Below are positions 54,653-63,376 of a stretch of 64,000 bases of DNA, piece after piece. Both the position numbers and the translations under genes were made by a program. Every line of letters starts with the position of its first letter. Position 1 is the stretch's first letter. The DNA lies in NCBI GenBank assembly GCA_052033915.1, contig JBPOJF010000010.1:62001-126000 (forward strand), written 5' to 3'. This DNA is from CALMZY01 sp052033915. Lineage in GTDB: Bacteria; Verrucomicrobiota; Kiritimatiellia; CAIQIC01; JAGNIJ01. The notes under the pieces were generated by a model. The model had not been told where the DNA came from, did not search any database, and saw only the letters and a program-made list of their open reading frames with translations.

Positions 54653-55981
54653 GTGAAGTCGAGGCGATGGGTCCGGGGCCTTGCAGCCGGGCTTCTCGCC
54701 GTGTCCGGCGCGCTCGCGTCCGCGCGCGCCGAGTTCATCCCGCACCACCCGGATTCCGTTTTCGATGCCGACGGGCTGAAGGCCGACTTGTCGGATCCTT
54801 CGGAGAAGATCACCCGCGAGGTGTTCCAGGCCGGAATCAGGAAGTATCCGCTGGTGGACGTCAGCAAACCCATCTTTCCGCCGCCTTCCTCCGGGAGAAT
54901 GTCCTCCTTTCAAGCGGGCGGTCCGTCGCCCGACGTGGCTCGAGCCGGTTTCCAGTCGGCGAGCGTCTATGCCCGCCAGCGCGATTGGTCCAGGGCGCTC
55001 TCGGAGATCGAGCGGGCGCTGGAACACGACCCTGATAATCCGTTCCTCATCCAGAGGGCGGCCGCCTTTGCCGCGCTGGCCAGGAATTTCGGCCTGGCGG
55101 ATATGTATTTCGAGAAGGCGCTGCGCGCCGATCCGGACAACGTGGATTTCCTGGCCGGCCGCGCCGGCGTTCTGGTCCGCCTGCTCCGCTTGAAGGAGGC
55201 CGGCGAGTTGGCGAAAAAGGCGCTCCAGGTGAACCCCGCGCATCTCTCATCCCGGTTTCAAGAACTTTGCGTGAGCGTGGCCCTCGGCGATACGAACGTC
55301 GCTTGGGCGGGATGGGACACGCTCGATACGGATCAGGTTCTTGAGGCAGCCAACTGGCTGGACGCGGACAGGGAGGATTACATCAAGGTGCTGAAGCCGA
55401 AGGGCTATTCGAATTTCTGCGGGATCGCGCTGGGGCCGAACACGGCCGCGCATGCGGCGGAGATCGCCGCCTCTTTGAGAAAAGCGAGTCTGGCTTTACG
55501 CGCGGGGCAGTTCGGCGAGGCTTGCGGCGCGCTGGCCTCGGCCACGAATGCGGGTGTGCGCGCTGCGGGCGTCAGCATGGACATTGGAAAGTGCCTGTTT
55601 CAGATGGGGGACAGGAGAGCCGCGGTGCTGCATTTCCACGCTTTGGCGGCGCGCTATCCGGAGAACGCCATGGTGTTGTACAACTACGCGTACGTGCTCA
55701 TCAATATGGAGATGTATAACCAGGCCGGCGCGGTTCTCGAGAGAGTCTGCAAGCTGATTCCGCAGGAGGGTCAAGCCGCGTTTGCCCTGGCCTGTACCTA
55801 CGCAGCGCGTGAACAAATGAACAAGGCGTGGCCGATTCTCGCCCGGCTTGCTGCCTCGCATCCCGCGGAGATGCCGGAGTGGATGGAGGGCGACAAACTC
55901 TACCAGAAGGCGATCCGCAAAGACCTCCGGTATCCCCAGTTGAAGAAGACTTGGGAAGCGGCCCGGGCTGCTGCGCCGTGA
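54653..55981 (+). CDS. Exported TPR-repeat protein
   Basis: 442 aa from GTG 54653. Signal peptide (GLAAGLLAVSGALASARA). Mature part carries TPR units: VYARQRDWSRALSEIERALE, AALARNFGLADMYFEKALRA, GRAGVLVRLLRLKEAGELAK, and later units near SMDIGKCLFQMGDRRAAVLH and NYAYVLINMEMYNQAGAVLE. A non-TPR middle of about 100 residues separates them. A periplasmic scaffold is likely; partner unknown. Confidence 0.8.
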   Translation: MKSRRWVRGLAAGLLAVSGALASARAEFIPHHPDSVFDADGLKADLSDPSEKITREVFQAGIRKYPLVDVSKPIFPPPSSGRMSSFQAGGPSPDVARAGFQSASVYARQRDWSRALSEIERALEHDPDNPFLIQRAAAFAALARNFGLADMYFEKALRADPDNVDFLAGRAGVLVRLLRLKEAGELAKKALQVNPAHLSSRFQELCVSVALGDTNVAWAGWDTLDTDQVLEAANWLDADREDYIKVLKPKGYSNFCGIALGPNTAAHAAEIAASLRKASLALRAGQFGEACGALASATNAGVRAAGVSMDIGKCLFQMGDRRAAVLHFHALAARYPENAMVLYNYAYVLINMEMYNQAGAVLERVCKLIPQEGQAAFALACTYAAREQMNKAWPILARLAASHPAEMPEWMEGDKLYQKAIRKDLRYPQLKKTWEAARAAAP

Positions 55982-56010
55982 TGGAGCTTTATCCGAGCGC
56001 GTGCGCGGTG

Positions 56011-56040
56011 TTGCTTTCCGGGTCGCAATCTACTTATAAT
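56011..56040 (+). promoter_or_regulatory. Sigma-70-type promoter of the archaemetzincin-like gene
   Basis: TTGCTT (56011-56016), 18-nt spacer, TATAAT (56035-56040), about 65 bp before the start; a GGAGGAAG RBS follows at 56093-56100. Confidence 0.55.
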
Positions 56041-56105
56041 CTTCAGATATCGCGAAACGAACGGCACGGTTGTCTCACGGTGTTTATCAATATGGAGGAA
56101 GAACA

Positions 56106-56726
56106 TTGAAACGGATCCTGGCGGGTTTTCTAAGTATGATTCTGATGGCGGTGTCCGGCGTTTTTGCCGAGGAAGCTGCGGCGCCGGCCCAGCCGGGAGC
56201 CGGCAAGTCGATAGCCTTTGTCGCCGTCGGTCCCGTGGATTCGGCTCTGATGGATCGCGTGCTGGCGTTTGCCAAGGAAAACACGGGCTTTAAATTCCGC
56301 GTGGTCCCGGCGCTCGAGTCGTCCGGCGAAACGCTGGACGCGATCGCGGCGGAGGCTGGAAAGGTCCTGACGGCCGACGACGCGGTGCTGATCGTGCTCG
56401 CGAATCCCGCGGCCGATATCAAGCCGCACGGCGCTTTCTTCCCGGAACAGCGTGTCGCGGTGGTCAATCTCAAGTCGCTGAAGCCGGCCGTGGATGACGC
56501 CGAGGTGTACGGCCGCCGGGCGGATCGGGGAGTGATGCAGAGCATCGGCATGCTCCTGGGCGTGCCGTCGTGCCCGAATCCGCAGTGCGCCATGTGGCAG
56601 TACACGACAGACGAGGAACTGGACAGCAAGGGTCGAAACTACTGTCCTCCCTGCATGGGCGTGATCCAGAAGGCCGCCGAGGATAAAGGCGTGGGCATGG
56701 AGCCCATCCCAGTGGCCCCGCTCTAA
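56106..56726 (+). CDS. Exported archaemetzincin-like protein lacking the zinc-protease active site
   Basis: 206 aa, TTG start behind GGAGGAAGAACA. Signal peptide (LAGFLSMILMAVSGVFAEEA), then a Rossmann-like region. The C-terminus matches the archaemetzincin zinc-knuckle CX4CXMX(16)CXXC: C156PNPQC161AM163 and C180PPC183. The preceding catalytic HExxHxxGxxH is replaced by Q145SIGMLLGVPS155, keeping the two glycines but none of the three His or the Glu. If homologous, it is a secreted pseudoprotease with a structural zinc site. Archaemetzincins are normally cytosolic, so export is also odd. Homology is judged by eye from the Cys pattern and spacing. Confidence 0.75.
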   Translation: MKRILAGFLSMILMAVSGVFAEEAAAPAQPGAGKSIAFVAVGPVDSALMDRVLAFAKENTGFKFRVVPALESSGETLDAIAAEAGKVLTADDAVLIVLANPAADIKPHGAFFPEQRVAVVNLKSLKPAVDDAEVYGRRADRGVMQSIGMLLGVPSCPNPQCAMWQYTTDEELDSKGRNYCPPCMGVIQKAAEDKGVGMEPIPVAPL

Positions 56727-56747
56727 TGCGTTTCCCGAAAGAATCCC

Positions 56748-58013
56748 ATGCTCGACATCAAGTTCATCCGCGACCATGAAGCCGATGTGCGTCGCGCCCT
56801 CCAGGCGCGCGGCGCAACGGCCGATCTCGATGCGGTGATTGCGCTCGACAAGGAGCGCCGCGCGCTGGTCTCGCAGGTCGAAGTTCTGAAGAACCGCCGG
56901 AACGTGGTTTCGAAGGAGATCGGCGCGCTGAAAAAGGCGGGCCGGGACGCCGCCGACATGCAGAAGGCCATGCGCGAGGTCGGCGAAGAGATCGCAGCCA
57001 CGGATCAGCGGATTCGCGAGGTCGAGGAAAAGCTGGGCGGTGCGCTTCTGTACTTTCCGAACCTGCCCCACACGAGCGTTCCCGTGGGCGCGGACGCGTC
57101 GGGCAACCAGGTCGTGCGGCAGCATGGCGAGCCGCGCCATTTTGACTACCCGGCGAAACCGCATTGGGAAATCGGCGCGAAACTGGGAATCCTGGACATG
57201 GAGCGGGCGGCCCGCATGTCCGGTTCAGGGTTCATTCTCATGGCGGGCCTGGGGTCGCGCCTCCAGCGCGCACTCATCCAGTTCATGCTCGACCTGCATG
57301 TCAACGAGCACGGCTACAAGGAAGTGTGGCCGCCGTTCGTCGTCAATGCCTCGTCCATGCGGGGGACGGGGCAGCTTCCGAAATTTGCCGAGGAGCTTTA
57401 CCATGTTCCCTCGGACGACCTGTACCTTATCCCGACCGCCGAAGTGCCGGTAACCAATATGTATCGCGACGAGATGATCAAGGATCCTCTGCCCATTTAT
57501 CTGACGGCCTATACGCCATGCTTCCGACGCGAAGCGGGCGCGGCCGGCAAGGAAACTCGCGGCATGATTCGCGTCCACCAGTTCGACAAGGTCGAGATGG
57601 TCAAGTTCGTCGAGCCCGAGAACTCGTACGACGAACTGGAGAAGCTTGTGCAGAACGCTGAGGATGTGCTCCAGCGGCTCGGTCTGACCTACCGCGTGGT
57701 TCTTCTCTGCACCGGAGACATGGGGTTCGGCGCGGCGAAGTGTTACGATATCGAGATCTGGGCGCCCGGCCAGAACGCGTGGCTGGAGGTCTCCTCGTGC
57801 AGCAACTTCGAGGACTTCCAGGCCCGCCGCGCGCAGATTCGCTATCGCAACAAGGACGGCAAAGTCGCGCTCGTTCACACGTTGAACGGCTCCGGCGTCG
57901 CCTTGCCCCGTCTCATCGTTGCGTTGCTGGAGAACTACCAGCAGGCCGACGGCACCGTGCGGCTGCCCGAGGCGCTCTGGCCGTACATGGGCGGAGTCCA
58001 GCGGCTGGAATAA
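56748..58013 (+). CDS. serS: Seryl-tRNA synthetase
   Basis: 421 aa. N-terminal tRNA-binding coiled coil (about 28-100, IALDKERRALVSQVEVLKNR), then the class II core: motif 2 FRREAGAAGKETRGMIRVHQ, the SerS loop QFDKVEMVKF and motif 3 NGSGVALPRLIVALLENYQ. GFGAAKCYDIEIWAPGQ is present. Charges tRNA-Ser. Ends 60 bp before a large palindrome. Confidence 0.97.
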   Translation: MLDIKFIRDHEADVRRALQARGATADLDAVIALDKERRALVSQVEVLKNRRNVVSKEIGALKKAGRDAADMQKAMREVGEEIAATDQRIREVEEKLGGALLYFPNLPHTSVPVGADASGNQVVRQHGEPRHFDYPAKPHWEIGAKLGILDMERAARMSGSGFILMAGLGSRLQRALIQFMLDLHVNEHGYKEVWPPFVVNASSMRGTGQLPKFAEELYHVPSDDLYLIPTAEVPVTNMYRDEMIKDPLPIYLTAYTPCFRREAGAAGKETRGMIRVHQFDKVEMVKFVEPENSYDELEKLVQNAEDVLQRLGLTYRVVLLCTGDMGFGAAKCYDIEIWAPGQNAWLEVSSCSNFEDFQARRAQIRYRNKDGKVALVHTLNGSGVALPRLIVALLENYQQADGTVRLPEALWPYMGGVQRLE

Positions 58014-58073
58014 ACGGTCGTCGTCCTCGCTCTCAAAGTCGCGGCTCACAATCAACTCCTCTTCGCACCCTCG

Positions 58074-58109
58074 ATCCCATCCCACACTTTATAAAGTGTG
58101 GGATGGGGT
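58074..58109. repeat. 36-bp palindrome between serS and tilS
   Basis: 18-bp arms with a single mismatch (58074-58091 and 58092-58109); the central 26 bases (58079-58104) are a perfect palindrome around TTTATAAA. There is no loop and only a weak T stretch downstream, so it is a bidirectional terminator or a dispersed palindromic element. Confidence 0.7.
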
Positions 58110-58145
58110 GGGGTCGCTTTCTTCATTGACCCCTCTCCGTGAAGC

Positions 58146-59555
58146 ATGAACCATGGTTCGATGCTTCGCACGGTCCAGCACACGATTCGAAAGCATGCTC
58201 TTCTTCGGGAGGGCGATCACGTGCTGATCGCCGTATCCGGCGGGGCCGATTCCGTGGCTCTTGTCTACGCGCTTCACTTCCTGAAAAAGCGGTACGGCAT
58301 TTCGATCACGCTGGCGCACCTGAACCACGGGATTCGGGGCCGCGCGGCGGACCAGGACGCCGTCTTTGTCCGGGAACTGGCGTGGCGGCTGAACCTGCGG
58401 TGCGAGCAGGGACGGGCGGATATCCCGCGCATGGCGAAGGAGCGGGGCGTTTCGCTGGAGATGGCGGCCCGGCAATCGCGGTACGAGTTCCTGACCCGAA
58501 CCGCGCGGGCGGTGGGGGCGAACTGCGTCGCAACGGCGCACACGGCGGACGACCAGGTGGAGACGGTCCTGCTCAAGCTGACGCGCGGCGCCGGCCCGCA
58601 GGGCGTCACCGGAATTCCCTACTGCGCTGAAAGGCACGGCGTTCGCGTCGTTCGGCCATGCCGCGATGTCACGCATACGGAGGCGGTTCGCTTCCTGCGC
58701 CGCCACGGCCTAGCCTGGCGCGAGGACAAGAGCAACCTGGATATGACGTTCCTGAGGAACCGGGTCCGGCGCCAGGTTCTGCCTCTGCTGGAATCCAAGC
58801 TGAACCCTCAGGTGCGCCGGGCGATCCTGCGAACGGCGGAACTGTTGCGAGAGGAGAACGAGTGGCTGGACTCGATCGCCCGCGGACTGTGGAGCGAATG
58901 TGCAGGGGGGGCGAAAAGGAACGAGTTGAACGTCGAGAAGCTGAACGGCTTGCCGCTGGCGGCGCGCAGGCGGATTCTCCGGCTATGGCTGGTGGCCGGC
59001 GGCGTGGATGCCGACCCGCTTGGGTTCGAGGCGATTGAGAACATCGAGAGACTCCTTGCCGCGCCGCGCGGCACGCGGGCCGTGCCCGTCTCCGGTGGGG
59101 TGCGCGTTGTGTGTCGATACGGGAAACTTGTTCTTGAAAAGGGCCCGGTTGTCGCGGGCGGGGCATTCCGTGAACGGGTGGCCGTGCCGGGCGAGACCGT
59201 CCTTCCGGATCACGGCCTGCGGATCGTCACGAAGCGGGCGACCGGCATTATCCGCAAGAGAGGCGTTCGGACGGGGCATCTGCCCGCTGCGGCTTCGATC
59301 GGCGGGAAGGTGTCAGCCCTTTATGTGCGCTCCTGGAAACCCGGCGACAGGATAAAGCCCTTCGGCATGAAAGGCACGCGCAAGCTGCAGGACCTTTTCG
59401 TGGATCAGAAGGTTCCGCGCGACCGCAGGGATCGCATTCCGGTCTTCGAATGCCGGGGTGAAATCGTCTGGATTCCCGGCTACCGCATCGCCCGCGGTTG
59501 GGAGGTCCGAAATCCGCGCTCTCCGTCTCTTCACATCTACGTCCGACAGGTTTAA
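58146..59555 (+). CDS. tilS: tRNA(Ile)-lysidine synthase
   Basis: 469 aa. PP-loop ATPase signature VSGGADSVAL, LNHGIRGRAADQD, AHTADDQVETVLLKL and RNRVRRQVLPLLE. C-terminal TilS domain RSWKPGDRIKPFGMKGTRKL..LFVDQKVPRDRRDRIPVF. Converts C34 of tRNA-Ile(CAU) to lysidine. ATG 58146 or 58161 are both possible. Upstream of ftsH, a very common order. Confidence 0.95.
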   Translation: MNHGSMLRTVQHTIRKHALLREGDHVLIAVSGGADSVALVYALHFLKKRYGISITLAHLNHGIRGRAADQDAVFVRELAWRLNLRCEQGRADIPRMAKERGVSLEMAARQSRYEFLTRTARAVGANCVATAHTADDQVETVLLKLTRGAGPQGVTGIPYCAERHGVRVVRPCRDVTHTEAVRFLRRHGLAWREDKSNLDMTFLRNRVRRQVLPLLESKLNPQVRRAILRTAELLREENEWLDSIARGLWSECAGGAKRNELNVEKLNGLPLAARRRILRLWLVAGGVDADPLGFEAIENIERLLAAPRGTRAVPVSGGVRVVCRYGKLVLEKGPVVAGGAFRERVAVPGETVLPDHGLRIVTKRATGIIRKRGVRTGHLPAAASIGGKVSALYVRSWKPGDRIKPFGMKGTRKLQDLFVDQKVPRDRRDRIPVFECRGEIVWIPGYRIARGWEVRNPRSPSLHIYVRQV

Positions 59556-59571
59556 TCCGGCCATTCCCCCG

Positions 59572-59600
59572 TTGCAATGTTCTCGGCAGGGTGTTAGTTT
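59572..59600 (+). promoter_or_regulatory. Candidate promoter of ftsH
   Basis: TTGCAA (59572-59577), 17-nt spacer, TAGTTT (59595-59600), 44 bp before ftsH. Confidence 0.4.
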
Positions 59601-59643
59601 ATCCCATTCCGGTGATTCACGCGCAGGTGTTATCAGAGGTGTT

Positions 59644-61611
59644 ATGGAAATCAACCGCAAAGATCCAAGCCTGAACAAGATGGGCGTGCCGATGCGCGGC
59701 ATGGCGCTCTGGTTCCTTTTACTCGCGCTTTTTTTGATGATTTTCCAGATGTTCTCCCAGCAGCAGGAGCGGTATCAGAAGGTTGCGTACAGCGACTTCA
59801 GCCAACTGATTCGCGAGGGCAAGGTTCGCAAATGCGAAATCGTGAACGAGGCGTCGGGGCTTCAGTACTACGTGCGCGGGGAACTGGTGGACCTGGACTC
59901 CAAGACGGGGCGTCCGAAGAAGTTCAAGGTGGATGTCCTGAGCCTGGAGAATCTGCAGAACATGCTGGACGAGCACAAGGTATTCTACTCGATCAAGTCC
60001 CAGAATCCGATTCTCTGGCAGGTAATTTCGAGCGCGGTCCCGTTTATCCTGGTGCTGGGCCTGCTCTACTTCCTGTTCATCCGTCAGATGCGTTCGGCGG
60101 GCCGCGGGGCGATGAGTTTCGGCAAGAGCCGTGCCCGATTGATGACCCGCGACAAGAACAAGATCACGTTCGATGATGTCGCCGGCGTGGACGAGGCGAA
60201 GGAGGAAGTGCAGGAGATCGTCGAGTTCCTGAAGGATCCCAAGCGCTTCCAGCGGCTGGGCGGGCGGATCCCGAAAGGCGTCCTGCTGGTAGGGCCTCCA
60301 GGCACGGGAAAGACCCTGCTCGCGAAGGCGATCGCCGGGGAGGCGCAGGTGCCGTTCTTCAGCATCAGCGGCTCGGACTTCGTGGAGATGTTTGTTGGCG
60401 TCGGGGCGTCCCGCGTGCGGGATATGTTCGAGCAGGGGAAGAAGAGCGCGCCCTGCATCATTTTCATCGATGAAATCGACGCCGTGGGCCGGAGCCGGTT
60501 CAGCGGCATCGGCGGAGGGCACGACGAGCGGGAGCAGACCCTCAATGCGCTGCTGGTGGAAATGGACGGGTTCGACACGCAGGAAGGCGTGATCATCATC
60601 GCCGCCACGAACCGGCCGGATGTCCTCGATCCGGCGCTCCTGCGGCCGGGCCGGTTCGACCGGCAGATTGTGATCGATCTGCCGTCGCTCGACGGGCGCG
60701 AGGCAATTCTGAAGATTCATTCGCGGCGCGTGAAGCTTGCATCGGGCGCGGATCTGCGGCGGATCGCGCGCGGTACGCCGGGTTTCTCGGGCGCGGATCT
60801 CTCCAACCTGATTAATGAGGCGGCGCTCCTGGCCGCGCGGCGGAATGCCGAGGCTGTTGAGATCCAGGACATGGAGGAGGCCCGGGACAAGGTGCGCTGG
60901 GGACGCGAGCGCAGGAGCCGCGTGATGGACGACAAGGAGAAACGTCTCACGGCGTACCATGAAGCCGGACACGCCATCGTGCTTCAGCTTGTGGAGGAGA
61001 GCGAGCCCCTGCACAAGGTGACGATCATTCCTCGCGGCGCGTCCCTGGGTGCGACCATGCAATTGCCCGAGAAGGACCGGTACACGGAAAGCCGCAGGAA
61101 ACTGTTAAGCATGTTGACCGGGCTCATGGGCGGGCGCACGGCGGAGGAATTGGTTTTCGGCGATATCACGACCGGCGCGCACAGCGATATCCGGCAGGCG
61201 TCGAATATCGCGCGCATGATGGTGTGCGAATGGGGCATGAGCCAGACGCTCGGCCCGCAGAGCTTCGGCGAGCGGGAAGAACTGCTGTTCCTCGGACGCG
61301 AGGTGTCGCGCAGCCAGTCGTTCAGCGAGGAGACGGCGCGGCGGATCGACGAGGAAGTCAGCCGCATCATCCGCGAGTGCCACGACAAGGCGCTCGATAT
61401 TCTCCGGCAGAATCGCGAGAAGCTGGACACCCTGGCCCATCTTCTTCTGGAGCGCGAAACGCTGGATGGCCGGGATGTCGAGGAAATCGTGGAGCACGGG
61501 AGAATTCTCTCGGAGGTTGAACGTGCGGAAGCGGATGCCCGGGAGGCTGAAGGAAAGCCGGAGGCGGGCGACCCGCCGGTTTCCGAGTCGTCCGGCCCGT
61601 TGCCGGCGTAG
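59644..61611 (+). CDS. ftsH: ATP-dependent zinc metalloprotease FtsH
   Basis: 655 aa from ATG 59644 (AGAGGT upstream). Two membrane helices (about 20-37 and 120-141) flank a small periplasmic domain. AAA+ motifs: GPPGTGKT (from residue 217), IIFIDEIDAVG and the SRH ATNRPDVLDPALLRPGRFD. Zinc protease site H439EAGH. Ends in an acidic tail. Degrades membrane and soluble regulators such as sigma-32-like or LpxC-type substrates. Confidence 0.98.
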   Translation: MEINRKDPSLNKMGVPMRGMALWFLLLALFLMIFQMFSQQQERYQKVAYSDFSQLIREGKVRKCEIVNEASGLQYYVRGELVDLDSKTGRPKKFKVDVLSLENLQNMLDEHKVFYSIKSQNPILWQVISSAVPFILVLGLLYFLFIRQMRSAGRGAMSFGKSRARLMTRDKNKITFDDVAGVDEAKEEVQEIVEFLKDPKRFQRLGGRIPKGVLLVGPPGTGKTLLAKAIAGEAQVPFFSISGSDFVEMFVGVGASRVRDMFEQGKKSAPCIIFIDEIDAVGRSRFSGIGGGHDEREQTLNALLVEMDGFDTQEGVIIIAATNRPDVLDPALLRPGRFDRQIVIDLPSLDGREAILKIHSRRVKLASGADLRRIARGTPGFSGADLSNLINEAALLAARRNAEAVEIQDMEEARDKVRWGRERRSRVMDDKEKRLTAYHEAGHAIVLQLVEESEPLHKVTIIPRGASLGATMQLPEKDRYTESRRKLLSMLTGLMGGRTAEELVFGDITTGAHSDIRQASNIARMMVCEWGMSQTLGPQSFGEREELLFLGREVSRSQSFSEETARRIDEEVSRIIRECHDKALDILRQNREKLDTLAHLLLERETLDGRDVEEIVEHGRILSEVERAEADAREAEGKPEAGDPPVSESSGPLPA

Positions 61612-61644
61612 TCCTTCAAGGTTCCGCGTCACAGGACACTTTCG

Positions 61645-62523
61645 ATGAGCATGAATCAGACAACCCCTTTGTTCTGGCAGTGCCGTGATCGGCGTATCGA
61701 GTTTGGAGAGCGGGCACGGATCATGGGGATCCTCAATGTGACGCCGGATTCGTTCTCCGATGGCGGCCGTTTTTTCGACGCCCGACTGGCCGTCGAGCAC
61801 GGCCTGCAGATGGCGCGCGACGGCGCGGACATGATCGACATCGGGGGGGAATCGACCCGGCCGGGGTCTGACCCGGTTCCGGTCGAGGAGGAGTTGAAGC
61901 GGGTCGTTCCCGTGATCAGGGCCTTGAGCGGGGAGACGGACTGCCTGTTGTCGGTGGATACGCGGAAGGCCCGCGTGGCCGAGGCCTCTCTTGCCGCCGG
62001 GGCGCACGTTATCAACGATATCACCGCGCTGACCCATGATCCGGCCATGCCGTCCGTGGTGCGGGACCAGGGCGCGGGCGTGATTCTGATGCACATGCGC
62101 GGCGACCCGAAGACCATGCAACTGGCTCCGGAGTACGGGAATGTGGTCAAAGAGGTGGCGGACTATCTCGAACAGCGGATCCGGGATTTGGAAGGGGTGG
62201 GGCTGTCGAGATACAGCCTTGCCGTGGACCCGGGGCTCGGGTTCGGAAAGACGGTGGAGCATAATGTCAGCCTGATTGCGCGCACGGATTATCTTTCCCG
62301 TTTTGGCCGGCCGGTGGTCATTGGCCTTTCCCGCAAGAGCTTCATCGGGAAGATCACGGGCCGGGAGGTGCACGACCGTCTGCCGGGCTGTCTGGCGGCG
62401 ACGGCGTACGTCATTCAGCGGGGCGCGCACGTGATTCGCGTGCACGATGTAAAGGAGTCTTGCGATGTGGCTCGTCTCATGGATATCTTGAGACGAGAGG
62501 AAGCGCGTGACGTCGATGTTTAG
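61645..62523 (+). CDS. folP: Dihydropteroate synthase
   Basis: 292 aa TIM barrel. Motifs: RIMGILNVTPDSFSDGG, MIDIGGESTRPG, SVDTRKARVAEA, INDITALTHD, LMHMRGDPKTMQ, VDPGLGFGKT and GLSRKSFIG. Joins pABA and DHPPP in folate synthesis; sulfonamide target. Overlaps cdaA by 17 bp. Confidence 0.97.
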   Translation: MSMNQTTPLFWQCRDRRIEFGERARIMGILNVTPDSFSDGGRFFDARLAVEHGLQMARDGADMIDIGGESTRPGSDPVPVEEELKRVVPVIRALSGETDCLLSVDTRKARVAEASLAAGAHVINDITALTHDPAMPSVVRDQGAGVILMHMRGDPKTMQLAPEYGNVVKEVADYLEQRIRDLEGVGLSRYSLAVDPGLGFGKTVEHNVSLIARTDYLSRFGRPVVIGLSRKSFIGKITGREVHDRLPGCLAATAYVIQRGAHVIRVHDVKESCDVARLMDILRREEARDVDV

Positions 62524-63376
62524 CCAAATCCATGTTCCGAGCCTGTCCGGCTTGATCGAGATCCTCGTCCTGGCGGTTTTTTTCTACTACATCATCCTCT
62601 TCTTTCGCGGCACCCGAAGCGCGCAGGTCATGCTGGGACTTACCTTCGTCCTGGTCACGCTCATGGTTCTCACCCAGTTGTTCCATCTCGACGCCGTGAA
62701 CTGGCTTCTCAAGCGCTTCTCGGTTTACCTGGCGATTGCGTTCGTGATCATCTTCCAGCCGGAAATCCGGCGGGCGCTGGCCGAACTCGGCAAACAACAC
62801 GTCTTCACCACAGCCCGCGAGCGCACGCTCGTGGACCAGATTGTGCAGGCGGTCAACCTGCTGGCTGAGCGAAAGATCGGGGCACTGATTGCCGTGGAGC
62901 GTGAAATCGGCACGCGAACCACGCAGGAGACGGGCACGAAGATCGACAGCCTGGTCACGCCCGAACTGCTGGCGAGTATCTTCTATCCCCATACGCCTCT
63001 GCACGACGGCGGTTTGATCATCAAGGAAGACCGGATCGTCGCGGCGGGCTGCCTGTTTCCCTTGTCCCAGCGACAGGAGTTGAGCAAAGCACTGGGGACG
63101 CGGCATCGGGCGGCGATCGGCCTGACGGAGGAAACGGACGCGATCGTGGTCGTGGTTTCCGAGGAGACAGGGACGATTTCCGTGGCCTACAAGGGCCGGT
63201 TGAGCCAGGGGCTGGATGAAGACCGCCTGCGGCGCGTTTTGTCGGCCGTTCTGCTGAAAAGCCAGAAGGCCAGAAACCGCTGGACGCGGGCCCGGGAGCA
63301 GATGGACTTGACGCCCGAGGGCGTCGCGAAGACGGACTCGATCATGGCGGAGGAGTTCGAGAACAATGGCAAGTAA
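62507..63376 (+). CDS. cdaA: Diadenylate cyclase CdaA (c-di-AMP synthase)
   Basis: 289 aa, GTG start with GAGAGG 6 nt upstream; ATG 62516 is an alternative. Three membrane helices (about 13-90: LVLAVFFYYIILFF, VMLGLTFVLVTLMVL, LAIAFVIIF) then the DAC domain: FQPEIRRALAELGK, YPHTPLHDGGLIIKEDRIVA and GTRHRAAIGLTEETDA. The catalytic DGA reads DGG; the RHR motif is intact. Makes c-di-AMP for osmotic and wall control. Confidence 0.94.
   Translation: MTSMFSQIHVPSLSGLIEILVLAVFFYYIILFFRGTRSAQVMLGLTFVLVTLMVLTQLFHLDAVNWLLKRFSVYLAIAFVIIFQPEIRRALAELGKQHVFTTARERTLVDQIVQAVNLLAERKIGALIAVEREIGTRTTQETGTKIDSLVTPELLASIFYPHTPLHDGGLIIKEDRIVAAGCLFPLSQRQELSKALGTRHRAAIGLTEETDAIVVVVSEETGTISVAYKGRLSQGLDEDRLRRVLSAVLLKSQKARNRWTRAREQMDLTPEGVAKTDSIMAEEFENNGK

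Noticed and set aside
61105..62445. 446-codon minus-strand frame
   Set aside because: Antisense to ftsH and folP; no motif support.
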